A stretch of 64,000 nt of DNA from Bog-473 sp963756025 (lineage in GTDB: Bacteria > Actinomycetota > Acidimicrobiia > Acidimicrobiales > RAAP-2): positions 868,001 to 932,000 of the forward strand of contig CAVWMF010000006.1 of NCBI GenBank assembly GCA_963756025.1, written 5' to 3'. Made by a program: the position numbers and the translations under genes. Positions 1-8,162 of this stretch are shown in pieces (the stretch's first letter is position 1; each line of letters begins with the position of its first letter). The notes under the pieces are model-generated. The model did not search any database, was not told the origin of the DNA, and saw nothing but the letters and a program-made list of their open reading frames with translations.

Positions 1-156
1 GAAGGGCCACAGGACGTAGGCGGCCAGACGGAACGATGCGACGCCGAAGGGAATCGTGATGATAAGGAGGAACATGACGATGCCGGCCACGGCATAGCCG
101 AGCGCCAGCCAGAATCCTGAAAGCACCAGCCAGATCACGTTGAGCAGTGTGCGCAC
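1..156 (-). CDS. YccF domain membrane protein (3' part missing, cut by window edge)
   Basis: The first 52 codons of a minus-strand gene run off the left edge of the window. The translation starts VRTLLNVIWLVLSGFWLALG and continues through a second hydrophobic stretch to FGVASFRLAAYVLWPF. This is the start of the YccF family of small inner-membrane proteins, whose role is unknown. The GTG start at 156 is chosen because YccF proteins begin directly with R-x-L-L-N-x-I-W. The gene lies downstream of the flavin reductase on the same strand with a short gap, so it could be the last gene of that transcript or an unrelated neighbour. Confidence 0.7.
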   Translation of the reverse strand, partial: MRTLLNVIWLVLSGFWLALGYAVAGIVMFLLIITIPFGVASFRLAAYVLWPF

Positions 157-188
157 CGCACAAGTATTCCGTACCGGTCCCGAGAAAT

Positions 189-764
189 TCAGGCCCCCCG
201 AGGTCCGGGCCCGGAGACGCGCACCGGGGCCAGACTCGCGTACTCGCCGTCGTGGTACACGAGGGGTCGGCCCTCGACCGACAGCGGATGGATGTCGGTC
301 ACCCGGGCGATCACGACGCGGTGATCACCGGCGGGGACGCGCTCGACGATCCGGGCACAGACCCACAGGCGGGCACCGCACACAACCGGTTCACCGCTGG
401 ACAAGCGCTCCCAGCTCGTCGGGGGTCCGAACCGGTCCACGCCCCGCAAGGCGAACCGGCGGGCGACGCCGTGCTGGTGGGCGGCGAGCACATTGACGAC
501 ACAGGTATCGCCGTCGCGCACCGCCGGCCAGCATGAAGAAGCCGTGGCAACGGAGAACGACAGGAGGGGCGGCCGGGCCGACACCGAGGTCACCGAGGTG
601 GCGGTGAAACCGACCGGGCCCCGTCCGCTGTCAAGGGTGACGATCGTCACTCCGGCCGGGTGGTGACGGAACGCCCGGGCGAACTCCGTCGGATCGACGT
701 CGGCCCGTGGCCCGCTGACGTGGGTTCGGTCGCCTACGGGCGCATCGCCGGGCCAGTTCTCCAC
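189..764 (-). CDS. Flavin reductase family protein (HpaC/DszD type)
   Basis: Reduces FMN with NAD(P)H and would supply FMNH2 to a partner monooxygenase. The protein has the FMN-binding split-barrel pattern: an F.R.HPAGVTIVT start, GFTATSVTSVSARPPLLSFS, a conserved D.C.VNVL segment and a C-terminal LVYHDGEYASL block, the usual order in the flavin_reduct domain. The GTG at 764 is chosen because GGAG lies 7 bases upstream; an in-frame TTG at 809 would add 15 poorly conserved residues. It follows the acyl-CoA-dehydrogenase-fold gene by about 55 bp on the same strand. That context suggests it feeds that enzyme and perhaps the SsuD-like monooxygenase upstream. Confidence 0.85.
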   Translation of the reverse strand: MENWPGDAPVGDRTHVSGPRADVDPTEFARAFRHHPAGVTIVTLDSGRGPVGFTATSVTSVSARPPLLSFSVATASSCWPAVRDGDTCVVNVLAAHQHGVARRFALRGVDRFGPPTSWERLSSGEPVVCGARLWVCARIVERVPAGDHRVVIARVTDIHPLSVEGRPLVYHDGEYASLAPVRVSGPGPRGA

Positions 765-819
765 CGGGTGTCTCCGCTCGTTCCGCGATGGCCGACGCGA
801 CCCTTCCAACGCCCGGGTC

Positions 820-2107
820 CTACCCGACGCCGAGGGCGGCCTTTCCGAGCCCGGTCAGGACGAGGTCGGACTGCGGCGTGTGCACGCGGCTGCACAGTGC
901 GTCCCGGTAGTGACGCTGGAGCGGGTTGTGCACCGAAAGGCCGGGGTTGCCGGTCAGGGACAGGGCGATCTCGGTCACCTGCATGACATTGCGGGACACG
1001 ACGTGCTTGACGACCGATGACTCGGAGCGCACGAGCGAGCGGCGGTCCGCGTCGTGCGTGCCGGGCCCATCGTGACCGAGGATCCGTCGGTCCACCTCTG
1101 CCGCCAGCCCGAAGAGCAGCCGCTCGTTCTCGTAGAGGAGCGCCTCGATCTCGCCCACGGCGAGCTGGGACCGGGGCAGTGAGGACAACGGCTTGCCGAG
1201 ATTGCTCGGGACGCGGTCGTTGAGGAACTCGACGAGCCAATTCGCGCGCCGCCTTCGCGACGCCCGTGTAGACGGCCAGCGACAACAGGTTCGCCGTCGT
1301 CAGCACGCCGAGCGGGTCCTCGCGTTGTGCGAGCGCCGGGTCAGCTCCCGTGAAGGGCTGGAGATCGATCGCGTTGTCGATCGGCACGACAACATCGGTG
1401 AAGATCATGTCGTGCCCGACCGAGGCGCGCATCCCGAGGTGGTCCCAGGTTTCGACGATCTCCACACCCGGGGCGTCCGCCGGGATCACGATGGTGCCAA
1501 CCTGCAGCCCTTCCGGGTCGTCGGGCTCGGTAGCCACCCATACGGGCAGCCAGCGCAGCCCATAGCTCCCGGTGCAATAGATCTTGTGCCCGTTCACGCG
1601 CCAGGCCGGCGACCCGTCGGGCGCAGTGATGCGCGCCGCCGTCGTGGCGGGCACGCCACCGCGGGCCGGGGTGCCGAGCAGCGGCTCCACCCGCAGCGCG
1701 TTGATGAGTGCGGGAGCTTCGAGGGCGTCCTGGGCGATGCGGCGACGCCAGTGCCCGGGCCACTTGGAACCGGGGGCATTGATGAAGCGGTGCTGACCGA
1801 AGCCCCAGACGAGCACGAGTGCCGTCGCCGAGTCGGCGACCGAGAGGATCTCGACCGCTCTCGCTGTCGTCGAGACCGACGCGTCGACACCACCGAATTC
1901 GGCCGGGATCGTCAGCGCGGCCAAGCCCGCCGACCAGATGTCCTCGATGCTCTCGGCCGGATAGACACCTTCGCGGTCATAACGCGCCGCCCGGGGTGCA
2001 ATGCGCGCGGCGACCTCGTGCGCCCGGGCGATGATGGTCTCGTCGCCTCCCTCCCGGAGTGTCCGGACCACCGGAGCCAGGTCGACCCGTTCCTCCACGA
2101 CGCTCAT
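820..2107 (-). CDS. Acyl-CoA dehydrogenase-fold flavoenzyme, DszC/SfnB-like (single frameshift)
   Basis: Reads in one frame from the ATG at 2107 (MSVVEERVDL) to about base 1238, then continues in another frame to the stop at 820. Removing one base in the GCGCGCG run near 1236-1242 restores a continuous protein of about 428 residues. The N-terminal helical domain (FGGVDASVSTTARAVEILS), the beta domain (WRVNGHKIYCTG, LGMRASVGHDMIFTDVVVP) and the C-terminal helices ending in NPLQRHYRDALCSRVHTPQ fit the acyl-CoA dehydrogenase fold. The RHYRD block resembles the DszC/SfnB branch, whose members use FMNH2 as monooxygenases or desulfurases rather than dehydrogenating acyl-CoA. The adjacent flavin reductase supports that reading, but the substrate is unknown. 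A base-calling error is as likely as real decay. Confidence 0.75.
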
Positions 2108-2251
2108 GACGCGAGTGCCGAACGGAAGACCGCACGCGCGGCACCACACTCGTCGTCGATCTTCAGGCTCTGACGCATCGCCTTCTCCTTGTTCGTCTAC
2201 TCGGGTTGTCGACGGGCCTGCAGATGGGGTGCCCGTCCTCGTGCGGAGGGT

Positions 2252-3274
2252 TCATGACGTCACGAGGACCTCCGCGCCCTCCCCGAGCACGACCTGTCCG
2301 GTGCGCCGGTGCACCCTGATGGGCTCGACCAGTCCGGGCTGGACGGTCACCGTCCCGGGCAGGACCGCGTGGACCCGCTCTTTGAGGAGTTCGGTCGCCA
2401 CGTCGATGAAGAGACGTTGCACGCTCCCCCGCCCCGGGAGCGCGCCGAAGAGGGCGTCGTGGTGGGCGGGGACGAGGACCTTGGGTTGGTAGAGCTCGAC
2501 GATGGGCAGGAACACGTCCTCGACGTCCTGTTGCCAATACGGCCGGCCGTTGATCGACACCAGGGCGACGTCACAGCCGGGGTGGGCGCTGAAGTGGGCG
2601 ATCTCCTCATCGCTGAGCTTGCCGCCGCTGTCGCGGTAGACGATCCGGAAGCCGTCGATGTCGATCACGTACGTGAGGGTCTCCTCGGTGATGACCTCGG
2701 GGATGAGGAGGCCCCGGGCGAAGATCGCCTCGGCTTCCGCAAGCTCTTCGGGCGAGACCGGTGGCAGCAGCAGCGCATCGAGCGCCGCGTGGGCCGCCTG
2801 GACCTGCGCCACGGCCTGGGTCAGTGGATCGTCGAGGTGCGCCTCACCGTGAAATCCGTGTAACGCCAGGACGCGCAGATCGCGAAAGGACAGCAGATCG
2901 CCCTGCCCCAGGCCGGTGACCGGCACCACTCCCCCGCTGGCGAGACCGGCGCCGAGAAGGTAGTCCGCGCCACGCGGGGCGATCACTGCGGGCGCCCCCG
3001 TCTGCCGTGCCACCTGCGCCGTATCGGAGACGTGATCGGGGTGCGGATGACCGACGAGGAGGACATCGGCGCGCGTCACTTCGGTGACGTCGAAACCGAG
3101 TGACCTGTTCCTCACGGAACGGGCGTAGTGCTGGTCGAGGAGCACCACCCGATCGCCGACCACGACCTCGAAGCACGCCGTCCCGAACCAACGGATGGTG
3201 ACGACATCGGGATCGGGATACAGGGCACCGCCCAACGACACCGGTCGCTCGTACCCGAGCACACGACCCGTCAT
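2252..3274 (-). CDS. Metallo-beta-lactamase-fold hydrolase, paralogue 1
   Basis: A 340-residue MBL-fold protein. It shows IRWFGTACFEV near residue 27, the metal-binding HPHPDH at 76-81, a downstream YRDSGG block and a late PAHHD motif, as in UlaG-like and other MBL hydrolases. It probably hydrolyses an ester, lactone or amide in the cytoplasm; no signal peptide is seen. The start overlaps the ATPase stop (ATGA) with GAAGGAG just upstream, so the two are translationally coupled. It is clearly homologous along its length to the second MBL protein at 5214-6227, so this is a tandem duplication with the ATPase gene between the copies. Confidence 0.85.
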   Translation of the reverse strand: MTGRVLGYERPVSLGGALYPDPDVVTIRWFGTACFEVVVGDRVVLLDQHYARSVRNRSLGFDVTEVTRADVLLVGHPHPDHVSDTAQVARQTGAPAVIAPRGADYLLGAGLASGGVVPVTGLGQGDLLSFRDLRVLALHGFHGEAHLDDPLTQAVAQVQAAHAALDALLLPPVSPEELAEAEAIFARGLLIPEVITEETLTYVIDIDGFRIVYRDSGGKLSDEEIAHFSAHPGCDVALVSINGRPYWQQDVEDVFLPIVELYQPKVLVPAHHDALFGALPGRGSVQRLFIDVATELLKERVHAVLPGTVTVQPGLVEPIRVHRRTGQVVLGEGAEVLVTS

Positions 3275-5217
3275 AACATCGCTCCTTCACGCTCAACGAT
3301 TTCCAGGGATTGCCACGGTGACCCGGCCCCGGACCCGGCCCCACCCACCGCCGGCCCCTGACTGCCGCTCCGCCGCGCCCCGGGAATGGCCGCGATGAGT
3401 GAGCGGGTGTAGGGGTGTTGCGGATCCCCGGCGATGGCCTCCGCCGGACCCTGCTCGACCACCTTGCCGTTGTGCATCACGGCGATCTCGTCGCTGATGT
3501 GGCGGACCAGCGACAGGTCGTGGGAGATGAAGACGTAGGTGAGCGCCAGGCGCTCCTGCAGCTCCTCGAGCAGGTTGATCACCTGGGCCTGGATCGACAC
3601 GTCGAGCGAGGCGACCGGCTCGTCGCACACGAGGACCTTGGGCGACAGCGCCAACGCCCGGGCGATGGCCACCCGCTGGCGCTGCCCGCCGGAGAGCTGA
3701 TGGGGAGCCCGGTTGGCGTACGACACCGGGAGACCGACCAGGGCCAGCAGCTCTTCGATACGGTCGTTCCCGGCGGGCAGGCCGAAGGCGGTCAACGGCT
3801 CGCGTAACGCGGAGCGGATCCGGCGGCGCGGGTTGAACGAGGCGAGGGGGTCCTGGAACACCACCTGCAATTCCCGTCGTCGCAGGCGGAGATCCTCGCC
3901 CCGGAGGCGGGTCAGGTCCTCGCCGGCGAGGCGCACCGTGCCCGAGGTGGGGTCGACCAGGCGGGCGATGAGGCGGGCGGTGGTCGACTTCCCGCTCCCG
4001 GATTCGCCGACGATGCCGAGCGTCCGGCCGGCCGGCACCGACAACGACACGCCGTCCACCGCGACGACCGGATGCCGGCCCCGGCCGCCGAAGGGGTCTC
4101 GGGTGACGAAGACCTTCCGGAGCGAGTCGACCTCGAGCAACGGCTCGTCCGGCGCGTCGGCGCCGCCGGGAAGGCCCGAAGGCCGGATGACGATCCCGAC
4201 GGTCGCCGGCGCCCCCACCGGAATGACTTCGGGCGGAGGCAGCGGCACGGGGCAGGCCGCCAGATGCTCCCCACCCTTCAGCCGGGCTGCGCCGGGAACG
4301 CCGGCCAGCGCCGGATGGACGCTGCGGCACTCGTCGATGGCGAACGGGCAGCGGGGATGGAAGACGCAACCCGAAGGCACGGCGTCGAGACTGGGGATCT
4401 GCCCGGCGATGGCCACGCGGGGCCTGCCCGCAGTCACCCGGGTCGGAAGCGACGCGAGAAGGCCGCGGGTGTAGGGATGGGCCGGCCGGTCGAGCACCTC
4501 CCCGACCGGACCGGTCTCGAGGACTTCTCCGGCGTACAACACCACGACGTCGTCGGCCACGTCGGAAACGACACCGAGGTCGTGGGTGATGAGGAGGAGC
4601 GCCGTGCCCTGCTCGCGGGTCAGCGTCGCCAGCAGTTCGAGCACCTGGGCCTGCATGGTGACGTCCAACGCCGTCGTCGGTTCATCGGCGATGAGCAACT
4701 TCGGTCGGCACGCCAGGGCGCCGGCGATGACGACCCGCTGGCGCATGCCTCCCGACAGTTGGTGCGGGTACTGACGCGCCAGGACCGCCGGTTCCCGTAG
4801 CCCGACGCGGTCGAGGAGCTCGACTGCGTGCGCCCAGGCCTCGCGCTTTTCCATGTGACGGTGCAGTCGCAGCACCTCCGCCACCTGCGCGCCCACAGTG
4901 TGCGTCGGGTTCAGCGACGTCATCGCGTCTTGCAGGATCAGCGAGATCGCGTTGCCCCGGAGAGAACGGAGCTCGCGCTCGGAGCGGGTGAACAGGTCGT
5001 CACCCTCCCAGAGGATCTCGCCACTGGTCACCCGGGCCGCAGGGTCGAGCAAGCCGAGGATGGCCCGCGCCGTCACGCTCTTGCCCGAACCCGACTCGCC
5101 CACGAGTGCCACGGTCCGCCCGGCTTCGACGTCGAAGCTGACCTCGCGCAGGATCCGGGCCGGGTCGCTCGGGCCCGGGAATTCCACGCTCAGATGGCGG
5201 ACCTCGAGCAGGCTCAT
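3271..5217 (-). CDS. Peptide/nickel-type ABC transporter, fused double ATPase (DppD-DppF)
   Basis: A 648-residue protein carrying both ATPase subunits of an oligopeptide-type importer. Half 1 has Walker A GESGSGKS at 40-47, the signature LSGGMRQR and Walker B LLIADEPTTALD, followed by the cysteine-containing oligopeptide/dipeptide ATPase tail (CVFHPRCPFA). Half 2 repeats GESGSGKS, LSGGQRQR and VLVCDEPVASLD. Many bacteria use two separate genes; this fused form is common in actinobacteria and proteobacteria. The start overlaps the stop of the second MBL gene and the stop overlaps the start of the first, so it sits inside a tight operon with the permease and binding-protein genes upstream. Confidence 0.95.
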   Translation of the reverse strand: MSLLEVRHLSVEFPGPSDPARILREVSFDVEAGRTVALVGESGSGKSVTARAILGLLDPAARVTSGEILWEGDDLFTRSERELRSLRGNAISLILQDAMTSLNPTHTVGAQVAEVLRLHRHMEKREAWAHAVELLDRVGLREPAVLARQYPHQLSGGMRQRVVIAGALACRPKLLIADEPTTALDVTMQAQVLELLATLTREQGTALLLITHDLGVVSDVADDVVVLYAGEVLETGPVGEVLDRPAHPYTRGLLASLPTRVTAGRPRVAIAGQIPSLDAVPSGCVFHPRCPFAIDECRSVHPALAGVPGAARLKGGEHLAACPVPLPPPEVIPVGAPATVGIVIRPSGLPGGADAPDEPLLEVDSLRKVFVTRDPFGGRGRHPVVAVDGVSLSVPAGRTLGIVGESGSGKSTTARLIARLVDPTSGTVRLAGEDLTRLRGEDLRLRRRELQVVFQDPLASFNPRRRIRSALREPLTAFGLPAGNDRIEELLALVGLPVSYANRAPHQLSGGQRQRVAIARALALSPKVLVCDEPVASLDVSIQAQVINLLEELQERLALTYVFISHDLSLVRHISDEIAVMHNGKVVEQGPAEAIAGDPQHPYTRSLIAAIPGARRSGSQGPAVGGAGSGAGSPWQSLEIVEREGAML

Positions 5218-6227
5218 CGCAGGTGCAGTTCACCCAGGGTGACGTCGCCCTTGCCGCGGTTGACCGTGAGCGGCTCAATGAGGGTCGGCTGGGCCGTCAC
5301 CGTGTCGGGCAACTCGTCGTGTACCCGCGCCTTGATCGGCTCCGTGGCCACGTCCACGAAGATCTTGTTCAACCCGCCGCCGTCGAAGTTGGTCCAGAGC
5401 TCGTCGTGGTGGGCCGGCACGAGCACCTTGGGCTGGTAGAGCCGGGCCAGCGGGAGGAAGACGTCTTCGAGATGCTTCGCCGCGTGGGGCAACCCGTTGA
5501 TCGACAGGATGGCCAGGTCGACCCCCGGATTGGCGGTGAAGTACGCCCGTTCCTCTTCGCTGATCGCACCACCGCTGTCGCGGTAGGCGATCCGGAACCC
5601 GTCGATGTCGATGACGTAGGTCAGCGTGGCCTCGGTGTTCACCTCGGGGGTGTGGACGCCGCGGTGGGCGATCTCGTAGGCCTTCTCGCTCTCCTCGGCC
5701 GTCACTTCGATCCCGAGGAGGTCCGCCTCGAGGTCGCTCCTGGCGTCCCGGAACGCCTGCCATTTGACCGCCTGCTCCGGCGTGATGCCGACGTCGAGAT
5801 GGAAGCCGTGGATCGCGCGGACCGAGAACCCGTCCTCCTCGAGCAGGTCACCGTCCCCGAGTCCGGCCACCGTGACCACCTTGTCCGACGGCAGGCCCTG
5901 CTCGACGAGGTAGTCCGCCCCGATGGGGGCGATGACCGCTCGCGCCCCGGTCTGGCGGGAGACCCGCACGGTGTCGGCCACATGGTCGTGGTGCGGATGC
6001 CCGATGAGGAGCAGATCGGCACGGGTCACGTCCTCGGTCCCGAACCCGAGCGACCGGTTGTGGGCCGCGCGCTCGTAGAAATTGTCGAGAAGGAGGACCT
6101 TGTCGCCGAATGCCACCTCGAAGCAGGCCGTGCCGAACCACCGGATCGACACATCGTCGGGGTTCTCGTTGTCCGCTCCACCGAGTGAGGCGGGCCGGCG
6201 GTAATTGCGGACCAGGTCATTGCTCAT
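5214..6227 (-). CDS. Metallo-beta-lactamase-fold hydrolase, paralogue 2
   Basis: A 337-residue MBL-fold protein with IRWFGTACFEV near residue 28, the metal-binding HPHHDH at 77-82, YRDSGG and PAHHDELW. The ATG at 6227 is preceded by GAAGGAG at good spacing, so a longer upstream reading beginning MPDGREGDD is rejected. It is closely similar to the MBL protein at 2252-3274, including the stretch TLTYVIDIDGFRI, but carries an internal insertion around residues 130-160. Placed between the permease genes and the ATPase gene, it is likely to act on the compound that the transporter brings in. The two copies may differ in specificity. Confidence 0.85.
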   Translation of the reverse strand: MSNDLVRNYRRPASLGGADNENPDDVSIRWFGTACFEVAFGDKVLLLDNFYERAAHNRSLGFGTEDVTRADLLLIGHPHHDHVADTVRVSRQTGARAVIAPIGADYLVEQGLPSDKVVTVAGLGDGDLLEEDGFSVRAIHGFHLDVGITPEQAVKWQAFRDARSDLEADLLGIEVTAEESEKAYEIAHRGVHTPEVNTEATLTYVIDIDGFRIAYRDSGGAISEEERAYFTANPGVDLAILSINGLPHAAKHLEDVFLPLARLYQPKVLVPAHHDELWTNFDGGGLNKIFVDVATEPIKARVHDELPDTVTAQPTLIEPLTVNRGKGDVTLGELHLR

Positions 6228-6285
6228 GTCGTCTCCTTCGCGCCCATCGGGCATTGGTCATCGGATACTGAAGAATGCGCGACCG

Positions 6286-7221
6286 TCACCGGCCGTCCTC
6301 GCCACTGCGGATGTCGTAGCGGGCCCGGAGGAACTGACCGACCACGCTCAGGGCCAGCACGGTCAGCACAATGGCGAGACCCGGGAACAGCGTCATCCAC
6401 CACGAGGTGGCGATCTGCCCGGCCCCGTCGGAGACCATCGCACCCCACTCGGGCGACGGTGGCGGCGGCCCGAGACCGAGGAAGCTCAGCGAGGAGCCGG
6501 CGAGGATGTTGATGCCGATGCCCAGGGTGGCGAGCGCAAGAAGCGAGGAGTAGGCGTTGGGGAGCAGGTGTCCGAACAGGACGGTGCGCCGACGGGTGCC
6601 GCTCGATGTCGCCGCCTCGATGAAGGGCCGCTCGCGCAACGCGCGCACCTGGTTGCGCATCAGCTTGGCGTACGCCGGCAGAGCGGCCACGCCGACGGCG
6701 AGGATGAGGTCCTCCTCGTTGGGACCGGCCGCGGCAACGATGGCCATGGCCAGGAGGATGCCCGGAAAAGCCAGCAGGATCTCGGAGAATCGCATCAGTA
6801 CACTGTCGAGCCAGCCCCCGGCCGACCCGGCGACCAGCCCGATGAGGCCGCCGATCACGGCGGCGAGGACGGTCGAGAGCAGTCCCACCACGAGGGTGAT
6901 CCGGGTCCCGTAGACGACCCGGCTGAGAATGTCGCGGCCGAGCTGATCCGTACCGAAGAGATGCGCAGCAGAAGGATGGAGCCGCAGCGTGTTGAGGTCG
7001 GCCTCGTTCGGTGGCGATGTCGCGAGCATGCCGGGGGCGATCGAAGCCACCACCAACAGCAACAGGAACAGGAGGGAGATCGTGAGCAGGGGGTGAAGGC
7101 GGACGAAAGCGAAGAGGGCGCGAACCTTTCCGGCGCGCGGCGCGGCTGCCACGGGGGCGGCCGGTGGCGCCGGTGCGGTGGACGGCGCTGGTGGACGGAG
7201 CTGCAGCGCGGCCTGGACCAT
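6286..7221 (-). CDS. ABC transporter permease, DppC type
   Basis: Inner-membrane subunit of a peptide/nickel-family importer. A Pro/Ala-rich N-terminal tail of about 30 residues precedes a first membrane helix (LLTISLLFLLLLVVASIAP). The DppC hallmark HLFGTDQLGRDILSRVVYGTR follows, then the EAA loop (RPFIEAATSSGTRRRTVLFGHLLPN) that docks to the ATPase. The C-terminal block SFLGLGPPPPSPEWGAMV is typical. About 311 residues, normal for the family. The start overlaps the last base of the upstream permease stop, so both are coupled. Confidence 0.93.
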   Translation of the reverse strand: MVQAALQLRPPAPSTAPAPPAAPVAAAPRAGKVRALFAFVRLHPLLTISLLFLLLLVVASIAPGMLATSPPNEADLNTLRLHPSAAHLFGTDQLGRDILSRVVYGTRITLVVGLLSTVLAAVIGGLIGLVAGSAGGWLDSVLMRFSEILLAFPGILLAMAIVAAAGPNEEDLILAVGVAALPAYAKLMRNQVRALRERPFIEAATSSGTRRRTVLFGHLLPNAYSSLLALATLGIGINILAGSSLSFLGLGPPPPSPEWGAMVSDGAGQIATSWWMTLFPGLAIVLTVLALSVVGQFLRARYDIRSGEDGR

Positions 7222-8138
7222 CAGCGAACCCTCGGGTCGAGGAAGGCGTGGGCGATCTCGACGACGATGTTGACGATGACGTAGGCGAACGCCACGACGA
7301 GGACCACGCCCTGCACGAGCGGGAAGTCCCTGTGGGTGATGGCGGTGATGGCCAGCTGACCGACCCCCTGGCGGGCGAAGACCTGCTCGATCACCACCGC
7401 GCCGGTGACCAGTGAGCCGAGGGTCACCCCCACAGCCGTCAGGGCGGGTCCCACCGCGTTGCGGAGCGCGTGGCGGAATCGCACGGCCGATTCGCTGAGG
7501 CCCTTGGCCCTCGCCGCGAAGATGTAAGGCTCCAGCATGACCTCACGCATCCCGTCGCGCACCATTTGCGCCACGATCGCGATGACCGGAAGGGCCAGGG
7601 TGATCGCCGGCAATACCAGGCTCTTGAATCCGTTCTCGCCCGCAGCGGGGAACCAGCCGAGTGTGAACGAGAAGAGCGTGAGAAGCAGGAGACCGGCGTA
7701 GAACGCGGGGATCGACGCCAGAAGGACGGACCCGGCACTCAGGAGCCGGTCGAGCCAGCGCCAGCTCGTCCACGAGGCCACCAGGCCGCTCGCCGTCCCG
7801 AGGACCACACCGAGCAGTGTGGCGGCGCCGACCAATTCCAGCGTTGTCGGCAACACGGCGAATATCTGCGTCGACACGCTCTGCCCGTTCTGCATGGAGA
7901 CCCCGAGGTTGCCCCTGAACAATGCGCCCATATAGAGGAAGTACTGGACGATCAGAGGGTCGTTCAAATGGAATTGCGATTTGATGGCGTGCGCCACCGC
8001 CGGCGACACCGGCGTCCCGTCGAGCAGCAGCGTGATCGGGTTGCCCGGGACGACCCGCAGCACGATGAAGGCCACGGTCGCCGTCCCCAGGATGACCACG
8101 ATGCCCCAGAGCACCTTCGTCGCCGCATAGCGGAGCAT
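7221..8138 (-). CDS. ABC transporter permease, DppB type
   Basis: Inner-membrane partner of the DppC-type permease. It has 305 residues and starts MLRYAATKVLWGIVVILGTA, the usual first helix of DppB. The conserved RVVPGNPITLLLDG periplasmic loop and the EAA-type loop (YIFAARAKGLSESAVRFRHALRN) follow, and the protein ends with VVEIAHAFLDPRVR, the family's normal C-terminus. It lies 24 bp after the solute-binding protein stop and overlaps the next permease, consistent with one operon. Confidence 0.93.
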   Translation of the reverse strand: MLRYAATKVLWGIVVILGTATVAFIVLRVVPGNPITLLLDGTPVSPAVAHAIKSQFHLNDPLIVQYFLYMGALFRGNLGVSMQNGQSVSTQIFAVLPTTLELVGAATLLGVVLGTASGLVASWTSWRWLDRLLSAGSVLLASIPAFYAGLLLLTLFSFTLGWFPAAGENGFKSLVLPAITLALPVIAIVAQMVRDGMREVMLEPYIFAARAKGLSESAVRFRHALRNAVGPALTAVGVTLGSLVTGAVVIEQVFARQGVGQLAITAITHRDFPLVQGVVLVVAFAYVIVNIVVEIAHAFLDPRVR

Positions 8139-8162
8139 GCGATCAGCTCCTTCCGTACCGGG

